In this document: one piece after another, positions 45,229 through 56,880 of the stretch
Layout: the number at the start of each line of letters is the position of its first letter
How positions within the stretch are numbered: the first letter of the stretch is position 1
Source: Aquila chrysaetos chrysaetos
Taxonomy: Eukaryota; Chordata; Aves; Accipitriformes; Accipitridae
Direction of reading: 5' to 3'
DNA: 64,000 nucleotides
Assembly: GCF_900496995.4 (NCBI RefSeq)
Contig: NC_044019.1
Location: 1,798,001-1,862,000, forward strand
The notes under the pieces: generated by a model
Told to the model about the DNA's origin: nothing
The model's database searches: none
The model's input: only the letters and a program-made list of their open reading frames with translations
Made by a program: the position numbers and the translations under genes

Positions 45229-48200
45229 AACGAGACATGTCGCCCAGGGACCCATCCAGCCCCGGCGAGCGGGTGCTGGGCGAGGGGGGGGGGAGAGCCG
45301 GCAAGATGGCTGGGGGCATCTCGCCGGCCCCGCGGGGCTCGGCTCAGCCAGCGCGGCGGGTCAGGATCCCCCGGCGGGGGCGGGAGGAGGGGTGCGGGCA
45401 TCCCCCATCTCCTGCTGCCTGAGGCTTTGGGGAAGGGGCTGAAGCTCTCGGCCCCTCCAGCCTCTCCCCCGAAGGCGATGCCAGCCATCCTGGCGCTCTC
45501 CTGCTGCGGAGGGCTCGGGCCAGGGCTGCGCCGGCCCAGGACCCTTCCCCAGCCCGGTGGTCTCCCCTCTCGCCAGCCTGCGAGCTTGGGGGGGTTGGCG
45601 CTGGGTGCAGGAGACGTGCGCCGGCCGGGCCGGTGCGGGTCCGGGGCTGCCGGTGGGTGCTGGGAGCTGCTGCAGAGCATGAGCCGAGCTGTGACTCTCG
45701 CCGCACATCCAGGCTTCGTGGTACAACCCAGCCTGACAGGCAAGAAGGGGAGCTTTTCGGGGGGCCTGGGTCTGGGCGTCTGTCTCCTCTCGTCGCCTTC
45801 CTTCTCCCGGACGGTTGGGTTTTGTTGGGAGAGCCAGCCTGGTCCCTCCACCCTGTGCCAAACCTGCAGAGCAAGTTGGCGCTGGGACCGCTCGTCTCTC
45901 TCCATCCCGTGACATCCAGCCCTGCACGTCACCTCCTTCGCAGGGTGCGGGGCCACGCTGCCCACAGGGGCTCCCTGCCTGCTCCCCGGGGCCGGCCACA
46001 AAGCTCCGAGTGGGCAGGAAGGGACAGAGCAGGGCTGTTGGGTGCCGGCTGCCCCCGTGGGAGCCCGGGCTGGGAGCAGGTGGCCTCCCTTGGTGTAAAT
46101 CAGTGCAGGATCTGGCCAGCAGCGCAGATCCTCCTTTAGGAAATGGATGTCATTTCCCATCTATCTGGGTTCCTCGCCCCTGTGCTCCCGCTGTCATCCC
46201 ACACACGTCCGTGGCTCCCAGACCTTGAGGACCCCGTCTGCTGGGGGATGGAGTGGGGGGATGGCCACAGGGAGACGGCCACAGCCACGCTCAGGAGGTT
46301 GGAAGGAGGCATGTCAGCCCTTTCAAAGCATTATTTGAGCACCGGCAGGGCTGAGAGGGAAAAAAATAGCCATCAAAGTGACCGTGGAGCATCTGAGCTG
46401 GAGGGGCCCCTCTTGGCTGCGGGGGCAGCAAGAGCACCGGCACAGGGCGGCACAGCCGTGAGCTGTGTTTGGGGCTGCCTTGGGCGTTGTTACCCCACCG
46501 AGCCTGGGCACCAGGACCGGCTCTGGGCATCCCTGCTGCAGAGAATGGGGTGACAAAACCACGGCATCCCCATCCAGCCTGGGCGAGTTGGTGCCGAGCC
46601 CTCGGTGCCCAAACCTCCCTCTCGAGAGCCAGGGCTTGTGCTGTGTGGGCTGGAGGAGCAGCACCCAGCCCTCCCAGCCCTCCTGGCGCCTGGCCCCTGG
46701 CAGCCTGGGCAAGGCACAGGGAGGGAGCGGAGGGCAGTGGGGAGCCCAGGCTGGAGGGTCCGGGGGGGACCTTTCCTTCAGCTTCTCCATCAGTAGCTTG
46801 GAGGCAGAGCTGTGCCGGGACCTGCGGGACACAGGGGCCGTGCAGGAGCCCCGAGGCTGGTGGCTGTGCTGCTGCATAAGTCTCCATAGGTCTGCCCACC
46901 TGTGAGGGCAGGATCAGGCCCCGCGCTGGGGCATCATACCCAGGTGGTGCTGCTGCGGCTGGGGCTGGGGCTCCAGATCCAGGTTTTGCAGATGCTTGTG
47001 TCTCTCCGACAAGCTGATCCAAAACCCTGGATCCCACCCAGCCAGAAATTTGGATCTGGAGCCAAAGGTGACTCTTGGCCCTTATTGCCATCACGGGCGA
47101 AGCTAAAATCTGGATCTGAGCGGTGACGCGAGGAGCCTGGATCCTGCTCAGGAGCTGAACGTGTGGCTCGTGCTCCTTCTGCCCATCAAATTGGATTTCC
47201 TGAAATAGCCTGTTGAAGACCAGAGCTCGGCAGGGACCGAATGACAGGTCACCAGGGGTGTGGAAGCCCCACCACGATCCTGGCTGCCTGCTTCAAGACG
47301 TTGGCAGCCAGCAATAATAGTAATATACGGTGCCATTGCCGGGAGAGCGCAGCGCTGGAGAGCTAAGAATAGCAGGCGAGACGTGCCGGCAGCCGGGGGA
47401 CTCGCAGGGAGGGCCGGGGGCCGGGGTTGCGCGGTTGGACGTGTGCCGGCGGACATCCCGGCGATGGGGTGGCTGGTGGTGGCAGCCTCCCTCCCTCGCA
47501 GGGGGGAGGACATCCCCGCGGTGCAGGTGGCACGGGGCACGGCAGGTGCCAGCAGAAGGCAAGGGGACGGGGACGTGCCGAGCGGTGCCCGGTGCCGCCG
47601 ACCCTGCGTAGCGCCCTTCAGCGTGGCCTCGGGGCTCTGCCGTCCCCGAGAGCCGGGTGTAATGCCTGTGCTGCCAAAGTGGCCTCGGGATTGTGGCCCT
47701 CTCGATGGCCCTGTCATGCCCAGTCCCCAATACGAGCAGCAGCGTAGGGGCGTCACCTGGGATCCAAGGAGGGGGCAAGGCTCTGATCTCAGCACCCCAC
47801 ACTCACCTCCCCCAGGCTGGGCAGGATCGAGCTCCTTCTGCTCTGCCTGCCCTGCCCAGTGCCCAGCAGCTCGTCCCCAGGGCTGTACGGTCTTGGCCGT
47901 GGGGGGACGGAGAGGACACGGCTGCCACGAGCACACGAGCCGAGCCACGGGGAGGTTGGGCTGCTCTCTGCCAGCCGTGGCGGTGGCACGTGGCAGCAGA
48001 GCAAGTGGCCATCAGATTAAGGAGAATTAATTTGTACTTTCCCGATTTCCGTGGGGCTGGGGGTGCTGCAGGTGCCCGGTGTTCCCCTCCCGTGAGCAGC
48101 TGTGCTCCTGCAGCTCCTGTGTCAGTGCCTCTACAACCTGCCCTCAATCCTAATTAGATTTTCCACATCCCCCCCCCGCAGCTCACTCCTCCCCAAATGC

Positions 48201-50129
48201 TGGAGCGGGAAGGAGCCATGACATGGTTTCTAATCAGCTTCTGAATCCAGATATCTCTTGGCTGTTGTTAGAGGAGGCTTTTCACAGCCTTTGTCTGGTG
48301 CTGCCCGAGCAGGGTTGCTGCTCTGTGGTTCCCCTCGAAGCCGTGGCGGCAGGGGATGCCGGCGTCCTGGGGAGCGAGCCGCTCAGCGCGGTGCACGGAG
48401 GCAGCCGGGAGACCCTACAGGAACACGGCGCTGTTTGGAGCCGGACACTTGCAAGAGCATCACCAGCACCCACAGATCCTGCCACGTGCGGCTGGGTGGG
48501 AGCCAAAGCAGGCAGCCTCCCCGCCGCAACCTGGGGCCGGTGGGCGCTGGAGCTGCCACGTGGTGCAGTGGTGCTGTGCCGGTGGTGCTGTGCCGGCGGT
48601 GCCGGCCGCTCCTGGCAAGCACAGAGCGCCGCTGCTGCTGTTTTCCTGGGGCTCGTTCTGCGTTGGTCCCGCGGGGCTGGGCGGCGGGTGCGGGAGCTGG
48701 GCACCGTGCCCCGCGTGCCTGTCCTGGCGCAGCTCCGCTGCGGCCGGTGCGTTGCTGGGTTTGGCTCCTTCCCCGGCACACGGACCTCGTCAGCAGCGAG
48801 TTGTGGCTCTGAGTGAAGCCAGGGGATGCAAACACTTCCCAGTGCTGCCAAGCCCCAATTAATAGCCTGTGAATCATGATGCTGTTGGAAGAGCAGATGT
48901 TTGTGGCATGGTTGCCAGCGCTCGGCGTTTCACCGAGGGTCTGTTTGGCCTTAAACCGGCAGCTTCGGGTGGCAGGCGGCGGTGTTAGGAGTCTCGCTGC
49001 CTGCCTGGCCCTCTCCCCCGGCGGGGCCAGGAGCTGTTTGGGCTGGGAATTAGCTGAAGTTTTTGGTGGGCAGAGCAGAGCGGGAGAACAGCCTGTCCGT
49101 GGGCGTGTGGGGGTGCCGCTTCAGAGCGAGAGGACTGTGAAGGCTGAAGGTACCGAATCCCAGCGTGACTCCCAGTGGGGGACCTGCTGGTGTCCCATCC
49201 CCGGTGCTGTGGCCTCAGCCTGGGGCACCCCCTGTCTCCCCAAGGGACTGCAAGGGCTGTGGTGGGACTGGGAGCCCTGGGCCCATCGGTTTGGGGATGG
49301 TGAACTTGTTGTTACCGGGGAAAGACTGTGTCTTGGATGTGGCAGCCCCCGCCGTGGTGGTGCAGCTCAGCTGGGTCGGTGTCCCCAGCCGGTGGGTCGG
49401 GGGGAGACCCAGCGGCAGTTGATGCACCCCAGGTCGGTGCCGTCGGTGCCACGGGTGCAGGCGAGCCGAGGGACGGTCTCGGTGTTCCATGTCATGACAC
49501 GCATCTGCCCCGGGCTCCCCCGGGCCCTCTCTGGGTTGGGGGGGAGTTGGGGACAGCCCCGTGCCGGGGTAGCCGCGGTGGGTGCCGGGGGGGTGCGGGT
49601 GTGCGGGGGGCTGGCGGGGGCGAGGGCTGCGCGCAGGTGCCTGCGGGGTGCAGAGGAGCGCGTGGGCGGGGGGCGTGGGGACGCAGCGGGGTGGGAGCAG
49701 CGAGGGTGCGGGGCGCGCGGCACCGCAGCGGTGCGGGAGCAGCCGGGCACGCGTGGCCGTCCAGGTGCACGGGGATGCAGCGGTGCGGGGCGTCCGTGCG
49801 TCCATCCGGGGGCCGTGTGTCCGTCCGGGCGCGCGGGGCTGCGTGTCTGTCCGTCCGCGCGTGGCGATGCGGCGGGGCGGCGCGTGGGCGTACGGGCGCT
49901 GCTGGCGTGGGCAGCCCCTTCCCGGGGGTGCGTGGCTGTGTGCGGGGGTGGCCGGAGCGCGCCGGGGAGCGCGCGTGGGTGTGTCCCAAGCGTGCAGGGG
50001 CGCCGGCTCCGCCACCGCCTCTCGCTGGCTGGAAGGTGCCGGTGTTGGCCCGGGCGCTGGGAGCGTGGCCACCGCCGCGCTGCCGTGGGTGGCCGTGACC
50101 CCGGGGACGCCTCCGGCCCGGCCAGCGGC

Positions 50130-50270
50130 CGCACGCTGCGTGGCCTAGCCTGGGCATGGGCAGCTCGCAGGGATTTCGCAGACAGAGGGAGAAGCCAGCC
50201 ACCACGCCGCTTCTGTCCTCCGGCTACTGCCGAGCCCAGACGGGCAACTTCGTGGCTTAGCAGCAGCGGC
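50130..50270 (+). other. candidate untranslated exon end at strong donor
   Basis: A donor CGGCAGG|GTGAGT near 50274 ends a moderately purine-rich segment with several stops in every plus frame near its end. It could be an alternative 5' untranslated exon of the downstream gene. There is no protein evidence, and no acceptor or start can be fixed. Confidence 0.18.
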
Positions 50271-51820
50271 AGGGTGAGTGGGGTGGTGGGGGCAAGAGAA
50301 GGCGCTGCTGGGCGGGAGGGGAGCGGGCCTGGCTCCGTACAGGGGGGGTCCATGCTTTGCAGAGCCCCTCTCCAGAGAGAGCCCCGCTTTGTGCCCAGCG
50401 GTGCTGGTGCAGCCGAGTGCCCCCAGCCCGGGCAGAACGGGAGCCCCCCCAGGCAGCCCGCACCCCCACGCAGAGCCGCTCCTAACCCTTTCCTGGCCGA
50501 GTCCTCCTCCTTGGCAGCTACCTCCCCGTCTCAGTGTGCAGCGTATGGCTCCCGGCCAGCCCTTGCCCAGGCAAGCCTCGGCACAGCCTTGAAGCTCGCC
50601 CGGCCGGGATGGGGAGCTCCCAGCCTAGAAGTCTCTCCTCCCTTTCCCTGCAGCCCTGCGCTGGGCTGGGGGCTGTGTCTGCTGGGGCCGGGGGCTGTGC
50701 ACGTTGCGGGGTGTGTGCTGGGGCTGGGGGCCAGGGGCTGTGCACATCGGGGTGGGGGGCTGCGTGCGCTGGGGCTGTGCACGCTGCGGGTGGCAGCCCG
50801 GGCTGTGCCTGAGCTGAGCTCCCCCTTGGGGTCCAGCCAGCGTCAACCCACCACACGCCATCAGCCCTGGGGTGGTCTCAGTTCGGGCGTTTGCTCAGGA
50901 TGAGGGAGGTGAGACCCTGTTGCTCCAGGCCCAGCTCTGAACGGGGCCACGCTGCGCTGGCTGTCCCCAGGTCGTGCAGCGCTGGGGTCCATGGCTGGCT
51001 GCAGGGAAAGGGAGGAGGGAGTGTGTGGGAGGCTCTGTGTGTGGGAGGCTTTGCTGCATGCTCAGAGCTTGGGGGACGTGCTGGCCTTGCCTGAGCCCCC
51101 CGTGGGGGTGGGTGTTCATTTGCCTGCCCGTTGCATTCCAGAGAGCAGAGCAGGGAGCAGAGTCCCAGGGTGACTGGGCTGAGCGTGTCCCGGCAGCGTG
51201 GGGAGCGGGGCAGGGCTGCACCTCCATGTGTGCGAGAGACGGGGTCCCCTCTGCGGTGTCTGTGTGTTGGGCCACGGATGGAACCAGGGAGCCCCGGGTC
51301 TGCCTGCCTGCCTGCCAGACGGCCCCGCTGCCAGGGAGCGGCACAGCTGGTGCTGACATCTGTGCGTGGAGGCCTGCCTGTCGTCAGTTCGCTCCTTGGC
51401 ACAGTCACCGTGGCAGTCGGGTCCCTCTGTGCCTTTCCATGGTTTTCCCCCACCACCTTGCCTCTCCATGAGACGAACCTGTATTCTTCGGTGTGTTTTC
51501 TTGGAGGGGAAACTGAGGCAGGAGGGAGGGAAGTAGCAGAGCCCTCTCCTGATCACCATCATCCTCAGGCTCAATCCCACGCCTCACCCTGGGTTGTTTT
51601 CTCCTGCCAAGTGATGCCAAGAGCCAGGTGGAAGCAAGGGCGTCCCGGGACACAGCTCCCAGCCGTGTCTGCCCGGGGCCCTGGAGCCGCCCGGCTCCTC
51701 CTGCCGCCACCTGGCGCGTCCCTGGCCTGGGGCTGCGAGAGGGGCTGGTGGCGGGGCTGTGGGGCGGCTGTCTGTGGTGTGTGCTGCCGGGCGGTGTGAT
51801 GGCAGTTGTGGTCGTGGGGC

Positions 51821-52614
51821 TGTGGTGGCCATGGTGGCCGCAGTGGCCATGGTGGCAGTGGAGGCCATGGCGGCCGTGGTGGCCGTGGTGGCCGTGGTGG
51901 TAGTGGTGGCCATGGTGGCCGTGGTGGCAGTGGTGGCCATGGTGGCAGTGGTGGCCGCGGTAGCCATGGTGGCAGTGGTGACCATGGTGGCCGCGGTGGC
52001 CATGGTGGCAGTGGTGGCCATGGTGGCAGTGGTGGCCATGGTGGCCACGGTGGCCGTGGTGGCAGTGGTGGCCATTGTGGCCATGGTGGCAGTGGTGGCC
52101 ATGGTGGCAGTGGTGGCCATTGTGGCCATGGTGGCCGTGGTGGCCGTGGTGGTAGTGGTGGCCATGGTGGCCGTGGTGGCCATGGTGGCCGTGGTGGCAG
52201 TGGTGGCCATGGTGGCGGTGGTGGCCGCGGTAGCCATGGTGGCAGTGGTGACCATGGTGGCCGCGGTGGCCATGGTGGCAGTGGAGGCCATGGTGGCAGT
52301 GGTGACCATGGTGGCCGCGATGGCCATGGTGGCAGTGGTGGCCATGGTGGCAGTGGTGGCCATGGTGGCCACGGTGGCCATGGTGGCAGTGGTGGCCATT
52401 GTGGCCATGGTGGCAGTGGTGGCCATGGTGGCCGCGGTGGCCATTGTGGCAGTGGTGGCCATGGTGGCCGCGGTGGCCATGGTGGCAGTGGTGGCCATTG
52501 TGGCCATGGTGGCAGTGGTGGCCATGGTGGCCGTGGTGGCAGTGGTGGCCATTGTGGCCATGGTGGCAGTGGTGGCCGTGGTGGCAGTGGCCGCGGTGGC
52601 CGCGGTGGCCGCGG
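51821..52614. repeat. 9-bp minisatellite array, about 88 units
   Basis: Nearly 800 bp consist of 9-mers alternating between GTGGCCATG-like and GTGGCAGTG-like forms, with variants containing GCGG, ATTG or GGTAG. The plus strand is G-rich and strongly GC-skewed. Higher-order structure is visible: a block containing GGCCGCGGTAGCC recurs 270 bp apart (51951 and 52221) and GGTAGTGGTGG recurs 252 bp apart (51899 and 52151). Because the period is a multiple of three and contains no stop, frames on both strands stay open across it, giving false proteins such as VAMVAV or PPWPPLPPW repeats. Its right end runs into a CpG island. Confidence 0.95.
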
Positions 52615-53133
52615 CGGGCGGGCGCTGTCCGCGGTGCTGATCACGGCCGCCCGGACGGGAGAAGGGGCGGCGCGTCCCGACCCCTCCTCGGCTCCCCCCG
52701 GGGGTCCCGCCGGGCGCGCTGGGGGCTCGGGGTCCCCCCCCCGTCCCCTGGGGACGTCCCGGCCTGCCCCTGCCCTTTGATGAGCGGCAGCGGCAGACAG
52801 GGCCGGCGGGACGCGGCAGCCACCCCGCTCCCTGCCTGCCGGGCCGGGCCGTGCCGGGCCGGGCCGGGCTCGCCCGCCGCCGGGCGCTGCCGGTTGCCCC
52901 CGCTGCGCAGGTCGGACGGGGTCGGGGTGGAGAGCGGGGCAGAGCGGGGCAGCCGGGGACGTGGGCCAGCGAGGCTCCATCACGCCCTGCCGGGTTTGGG
53001 GCAGGCCGGAGAGGCGCTGCCGGCTCTGCTGCGTGCGCCCGGGTGGGCGCAGGGGGGTCGATGCGGAGCGCCCGGGGCAGCGCTGCCGGCTGGGGACCCT
53101 GCGCCCCCCCCTCCACCCCCCCCCCCCCCCCCC
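52600..53133. promoter_or_regulatory. CpG island next to the minisatellite
   Basis: About 530 bp of CpG-dense sequence follows the array directly and ends at an 18-base C run (53116-53133). It contains GGGCC-rich direct repeats near 52840-52870 (GCCGGGCCGTGCCGGGCC). It may be an alternative promoter for the downstream gene. No coding exon is recognisable. Confidence 0.4.
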
Positions 53134-53164
53134 GAGCCGTGTCCCCCACCACGGTGCCGGTGTC

Positions 53165-53310
53165 AGTGCTCCCAGAACAAAATGTCAAACCATGCAAATG
53201 AGGCTGCGGGAGCAGCTGATTGAAGGGCCCTGCCCCGCCTCGGAGTTGCAATCAAATATGCAAATGGCTCCCGAGGAGGCTAGTGAAGGCTATTAATAGC
53301 GGGGAATGAG
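53165..53310. promoter_or_regulatory. AT-rich element with two octamer (ATGCAAAT) sites
   Basis: Two perfect octamer motifs lie 66 bp apart at 53192-53199 and 53258-53265, in the same orientation. The first is preceded by AAAATGTCAAACC, and the segment ends in GCTATTAATAGC, a 12-bp palindrome at about 53289-53300. Octamers are bound by POU-domain factors, including the neural POU3F group. The block stands out from GC-rich flanks and looks like an enhancer. Activity is inferred. Confidence 0.5.
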
Positions 53311-54054
53311 GTTGTGAGAAAGCATGGCGTTCCTTCAGAGGATGAGGCTGGGGGGCTGAGCTGGCTCGGCTTCTCCCTCCGTCCGGCACGTGCCACCCGG
53401 GCAGGCACCCGTCTCTCTGCCGGTGCCCCGGACGGGGTGCCGGGTGGTCCCTGCGGGGAGCCCGTGGACGCCAGGTATCGCTTTGGCCGCCATGACCCTT
53501 TGCGGGGTGGGTGCTGCCCGTGGCCTGCGCTCCTGCCCGGCGTCCTGCGCGAACGGTGCGTGTCTCCGCGCTGAACAGCCGGGAAGCCCCGTGGGGAAAT
53601 CACATTTGTTGAAAACGCTGGGCTGAGATTTTCCCCTTGGGGAGTCTAACCTCAAACGAGGAGGAATTAGGTACCCGGGGGGACCTGGGCGCTGCTGGGG
53701 GGGGTTTACTGTGGCTCAGTCTGTTGGGGGGAGCTCAGCCTGAAGCAGGCATCACCGTTTCAGTGTAGGGAGGGAGGAGGGGGCTGGGGAGGGCTCCTCC
53801 CGGCCCCCCCATCCTTCACCCTCTGCTTTCATCTCCTCCTCTCTCTCCTGGTTTCCTTTTGTTGCCGTCGAGGCAGAGGACGTCCCTCTCCTGCCAGCTC
53901 CAGTGCGAGCATGAGGCGGGTTCCCACCATGGCGCTGGTGGGGACTGCGCTGTCCCCAGTGTCCCCAGCCAGCACGGGGGGCTCGGTGAACTTGGGCCCC
54001 CGCCACAGCCCCTCTGCCCCATCTCGTGGCTTTCGGGAGCCGGGATCCAGCAGA

Positions 54055-54215
54055 CCTTTTTAGAAAATTGTGGAATTAAGGCTGGAGACAACAGTAACTA
54101 ATTATTTAAAATCTGAAACTGGAATAATTAGCCCAATTAACAGTCTCAGGTGACATCTTATTCCATCTGATAACGGCCTGAGGAAGAGGGAAATTAATTA
54201 ATGCATCAGCCTGAC
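54055..54215. promoter_or_regulatory. AT-rich island 1, homeodomain-type sites
   Basis: A sharply bounded AT-rich block in GC-rich DNA carries CTAATTATTTAAA, GGAATAATTAGCC, CAATTAAC and AAATTAATTAATGCATC, at least five TAAT/ATTA cores in 160 bp. It has no coding potential or repeat structure. It is likely to be a conserved non-coding enhancer. Confidence 0.45.
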
Positions 54216-54794
54216 GTTTGTAGGTCACCACCAGCCCCTCGTGCCCGTCCGGGCGGGAGCAGGGTCGGCTCAGGAGTGCCCGTCCCACTTGGTGCAAGGG
54301 GTCTGCATCTTTTGGGGGTCTCGGTGCAGGGAGGGGGGCTGCGGATGAGCCCAGAAGCCAGTTGGGGACGACGGGTTGGGGGCTGGTGGGTGGGGGGAGA
54401 GGGTTCCGTGGTCCAAGGCTGGGGTGATGAGCAGGGGGACGGTGCTTGGTGTCCCCCAGGAACGCTACCAGTGCAGGTTCGTTAGCGAGGCGGCAGCTGT
54501 AGGCCTTTAAGGTTGCTGTGGAAACGGTGGTGCTCGTTACCGGGAGGAGCCTCCTGCTTTCCAGGCAGGGCCCCCCCCATCACTGAGGGAGGGGGACCCC
54601 CACCCCGGACACCTGGGACATGGTGGCACGGATCCCCCCCGTGTCTGGGGAGGGACATGGCGAGGGCACGGCCGTGTACACACAGGCGGGTGGCGTTGGC
54701 CATGCAGCTCCCCGCGGGCCAAGCCCCCTCCAGCATGGACCCCCCCCCCCCAGCCCCAGCTTGTCCTTGGCGTGTCCGGTGGTGCCAGGCAGGG

Positions 54795-54985
54795 CTGCAC
54801 ACGCATGGACACGCATGCACACGCGCGCATCCCTGCACAGCGCGGGATGCCAGCGTGCACACCTCCCCGGGCAGCGCGGCCGTGCCCCCGCACCCCCTCG
54901 GGACCCTGTCCTCGCACCTCCGCCGGCACACGGCCGTGCATGCTGCCGGCACGGGAGCGTGCGCGTGTGCGCGTGTACCTGCCTG
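54795..54985. repeat. alternating purine-pyrimidine (Z-DNA-prone) tracts
   Basis: Two stretches alternate purine and pyrimidine: around 54796-54832 (ACACGCATG-type and CACACGCGCGCATCC) and 54956-54980 (GCGTGCGCGTGTGCGCGTGT). Such CG/CA-rich alternation favours left-handed DNA under supercoiling. No gene is seen here. Confidence 0.55.
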
Positions 54986-55339
54986 TGCCCCAGCCTGGTA
55001 GCTCTGCCCAGCCCGGCACCGCGGCCGCGGTGCCGTGCTGCCTACCCTCCCCGGCACGGCACGGGGCCCACGGGGTGCGGCGCGTGCCGAGGCAGAGCCC
55101 CCGGCTGCAGCCCCGCGGGTGGCTCGGTGAGGCCTCGGTGCTGCTCTCGGCTCTTGGAGTTTTAATGAGGTAAATTGTATAAAAAGCTCCGTTTGCCCTA
55201 AATGCCCATCCCTGCGTGAAGCTGCTGCGGCGCAGCCCGGGCCCACCCTGGGAGCTGGGCAGGGGGCTATGGGGCTAGGCACATGCTCCTGGGTTGGGCA
55301 CGTGGCAGCGGCAGGAGGAGGAGGAGGAGGATGAAGGCG

Positions 55340-55580
55340 TTTTAGCACATTTGCAATAATTTCCCTCCTCCCCCCCTCAGTTTACAGCTTACCTCAGCGG
55401 CTTATCAGCCTCCAATCTCATTAAATCAGGCAAATTGTAGCATCTGATATTTTATGGAGATTAAGGTGTGCGCCCAGACTCTATAATTATCGGCAAAGAT
55501 GTATTTACAATACCTTGTTGCTAGTAAACAAAAAATAACTTCAGATCAAAGCGCTTTTACAGGGAAATAAATCTGCCGAT
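55340..55580. promoter_or_regulatory. AT-rich island 2, candidate enhancer
   Basis: About 240 bp of AT-rich unique sequence with CATTAAATCAGG, GATATTTTATGG, CTATAATTATCGG, AGTAAACAAAAAATAAC (forkhead-type core GTAAACA) and GATCAAAG (TCF/LEF-type). It is flanked by GC-rich DNA on both sides. The dense mix of developmental factor motifs and lack of repeats suggest a conserved enhancer. Confidence 0.5.
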
Positions 55581-56204
55581 AGAGCCCCACTGCGGCGTGC
55601 GGCACGGAGACGTCGGTGCTGCCCGGGGCGGGTGGGCATTGCGGGGGGATCCGCGAGGGGCGGTTCAGGGATGTCCCTGGTCCCACGTGGCTGCTGCGGA
55701 TCCCGTGTGCCACCGCCATCCCCAGGCTGGTGCTCTGTTCCTGGGTCTCCCTTGTTGGCATCTCCCATGGGCGCCCAGTGGCACCCACTCCTCCGTCCCC
55801 GGCTCCGCCAGGGATTTCCACCCCGGAGACCTCCCAGTGCCCCTGCTGACACAGGACCGGGATTTATTGGCACAAGCATGTGAGCAGCAGCGGTAGCGCC
55901 TTGCCCCTCGATTTTTCACCACGGTGGGAACGCTGCGGATTACCGATGCGGTGATGCTGGTTTATTGCTGCCTGAAGTGGATTTATCTGCGTGGCGGGGC
56001 CCGGGCTTGCCGCCGGTGTAAATCACTGCAGGGCAGCCAGCGTGAGCCCGAGCACGGTGGCTGCCTCCCGCCGGGCCAGGGCGTTCCAGCCTCCCCGGGG
56101 GTTTTCATGGCCGGGCTCCCCGTGGGGCCGTACGCTGCACACCCTGACTCGGCTGCCTGGCAGCAGGCATGGCCGTCCCTTCTCTGTCTCGCTCTCCTGC
56201 CTGC

Positions 56205-56350
56205 TGAAACGAGAATAAAATGGTGATAATGCCACAGACGTCCTCTGGAAAGGGCTCTGAGGCAGATGAAAAGCCCTACTTAAGAGTGAGGCCATTATTA
56301 TTAATAACTCGGAGCGAGGCTGTAAATTCAGCTGACACAGCTATTACGGG
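56205..56350. promoter_or_regulatory. AT-rich island 3, candidate enhancer
   Basis: A block with GAGAATAAAATGGTGATAATGCC and GCCATTATTATTAATAAC in otherwise GC-rich sequence. It has several TAAT cores and no coding similarity. Function is inferred from composition only. Confidence 0.35.
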
Positions 56351-56819
56351 AAATGAACCTGCTCCCGTGCTGGATCCAAGGCTGCCCAGGCACGGGATGG
56401 GCATGGGGACAGGAGAGCGGGGCTGGATGGCCGTGGGGCTGCTGGCTGGGTCATATCCACAGCCATTGGTGCAGCATGGCTGGAGGGGGCAAAACCTCTT
56501 GGCAGACACTGAATCCATCTGGGCTTGCTGGGATTTCTTGGCTTTTCTGGGAAGGTCGGAGGTGTGAGGGAGGGTACCCGGAGCACGGGTCTCCCCTCAG
56601 CGGGAAAGGAGGCGGCTGAGGTTTGCGACAAGGCTGAGACCTGGCTGAAGCTCAGGACAGGGGTGATGCAGGCTGCGAGGAGCGTGGCCGGGGCTGGCGC
56701 CAGGGCTGGGTGCGGGAAGAGGGGCCACAGTGCCACAGCCGGCGCAGGGCTGAGCTGGGCAGGACCTGCCGTGATCAACCTGGCGCAGGCTGGTTGTGCC
56801 CATTTGGGGAGCATCTGTG

Positions 56820-56880
56820 GGAATATTACGCCTCGGCAAAGGTTACATTAAAATAAAAATAACCCAGTACCATTCATCGC
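56820..56880. promoter_or_regulatory. AT-rich island 4 (short)
   Basis: Sixty bases including GGTTACATTAAAATAAAAAT and ACCATTCATCG. It contains an AATAAA, but with no upstream exon this is not taken as a poly(A) signal. Confidence 0.25.

Larger units (their letters stand above)
44240..45400 (+). promoter_or_regulatory. CpG island with candidate first exon (DLGAP3 by synteny)
   Basis: Dense CpG sequence holds GCCATCTTG (inverted YY1-type motif) near 44685, a (GGC)9 run, CCGCACC-type direct repeats and CCCAACC repeats at about 44960-44985. It ends in a donor GAGCGGG|GTAAGA at 45053. No good coding start precedes the donor, so this would be an untranslated exon. In mammals the gene beyond TMEM35B on this side is DLGAP3, transcribed in the same direction, and its coding sequence starts after untranslated exons. 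The gene name is inferred from synteny only: I see no DLGAP3 coding sequence in the window. Confidence 0.42.
45053..51820 (+). other. GC-rich presumed intron/5' region, no coding exon seen
   Basis: About 6.8 kb of GC-rich DNA with no recognisable protein match. The longest open frames (over 600 codons on either strand) have no domains and reflect low stop-codon frequency. Small AT-rich patches at about 47300-47345, 48005-48050, 48130-48165 and 48850-48890 contain TAAT or AATTA cores and may be regulatory. A CpG-rich, GTGCGGG-rich block lies at 49560-50100. Confidence 0.55.

Noticed and set aside
44313-46160. 615-codon minus-strand open frame
   Set aside because: It crosses a CpG island with poly-G and GGC repeats. 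The composition alone explains it and no domain is visible.
48876-50903. 675-codon plus-strand open frame
   Set aside because: No recognisable domain, Gly/Arg/Ala-rich composition, overlapping long open frames on the other strand, and high GC that depletes stop codons.
51571-53251. Very long proline/tryptophan or Met-Ala-Thr repeat open frames over the minisatellite
   Set aside because: The 9-bp period is a multiple of three and contains no stop codon, so several frames are open on both strands. The predicted proteins are pure repeats with no start context or splice signals.
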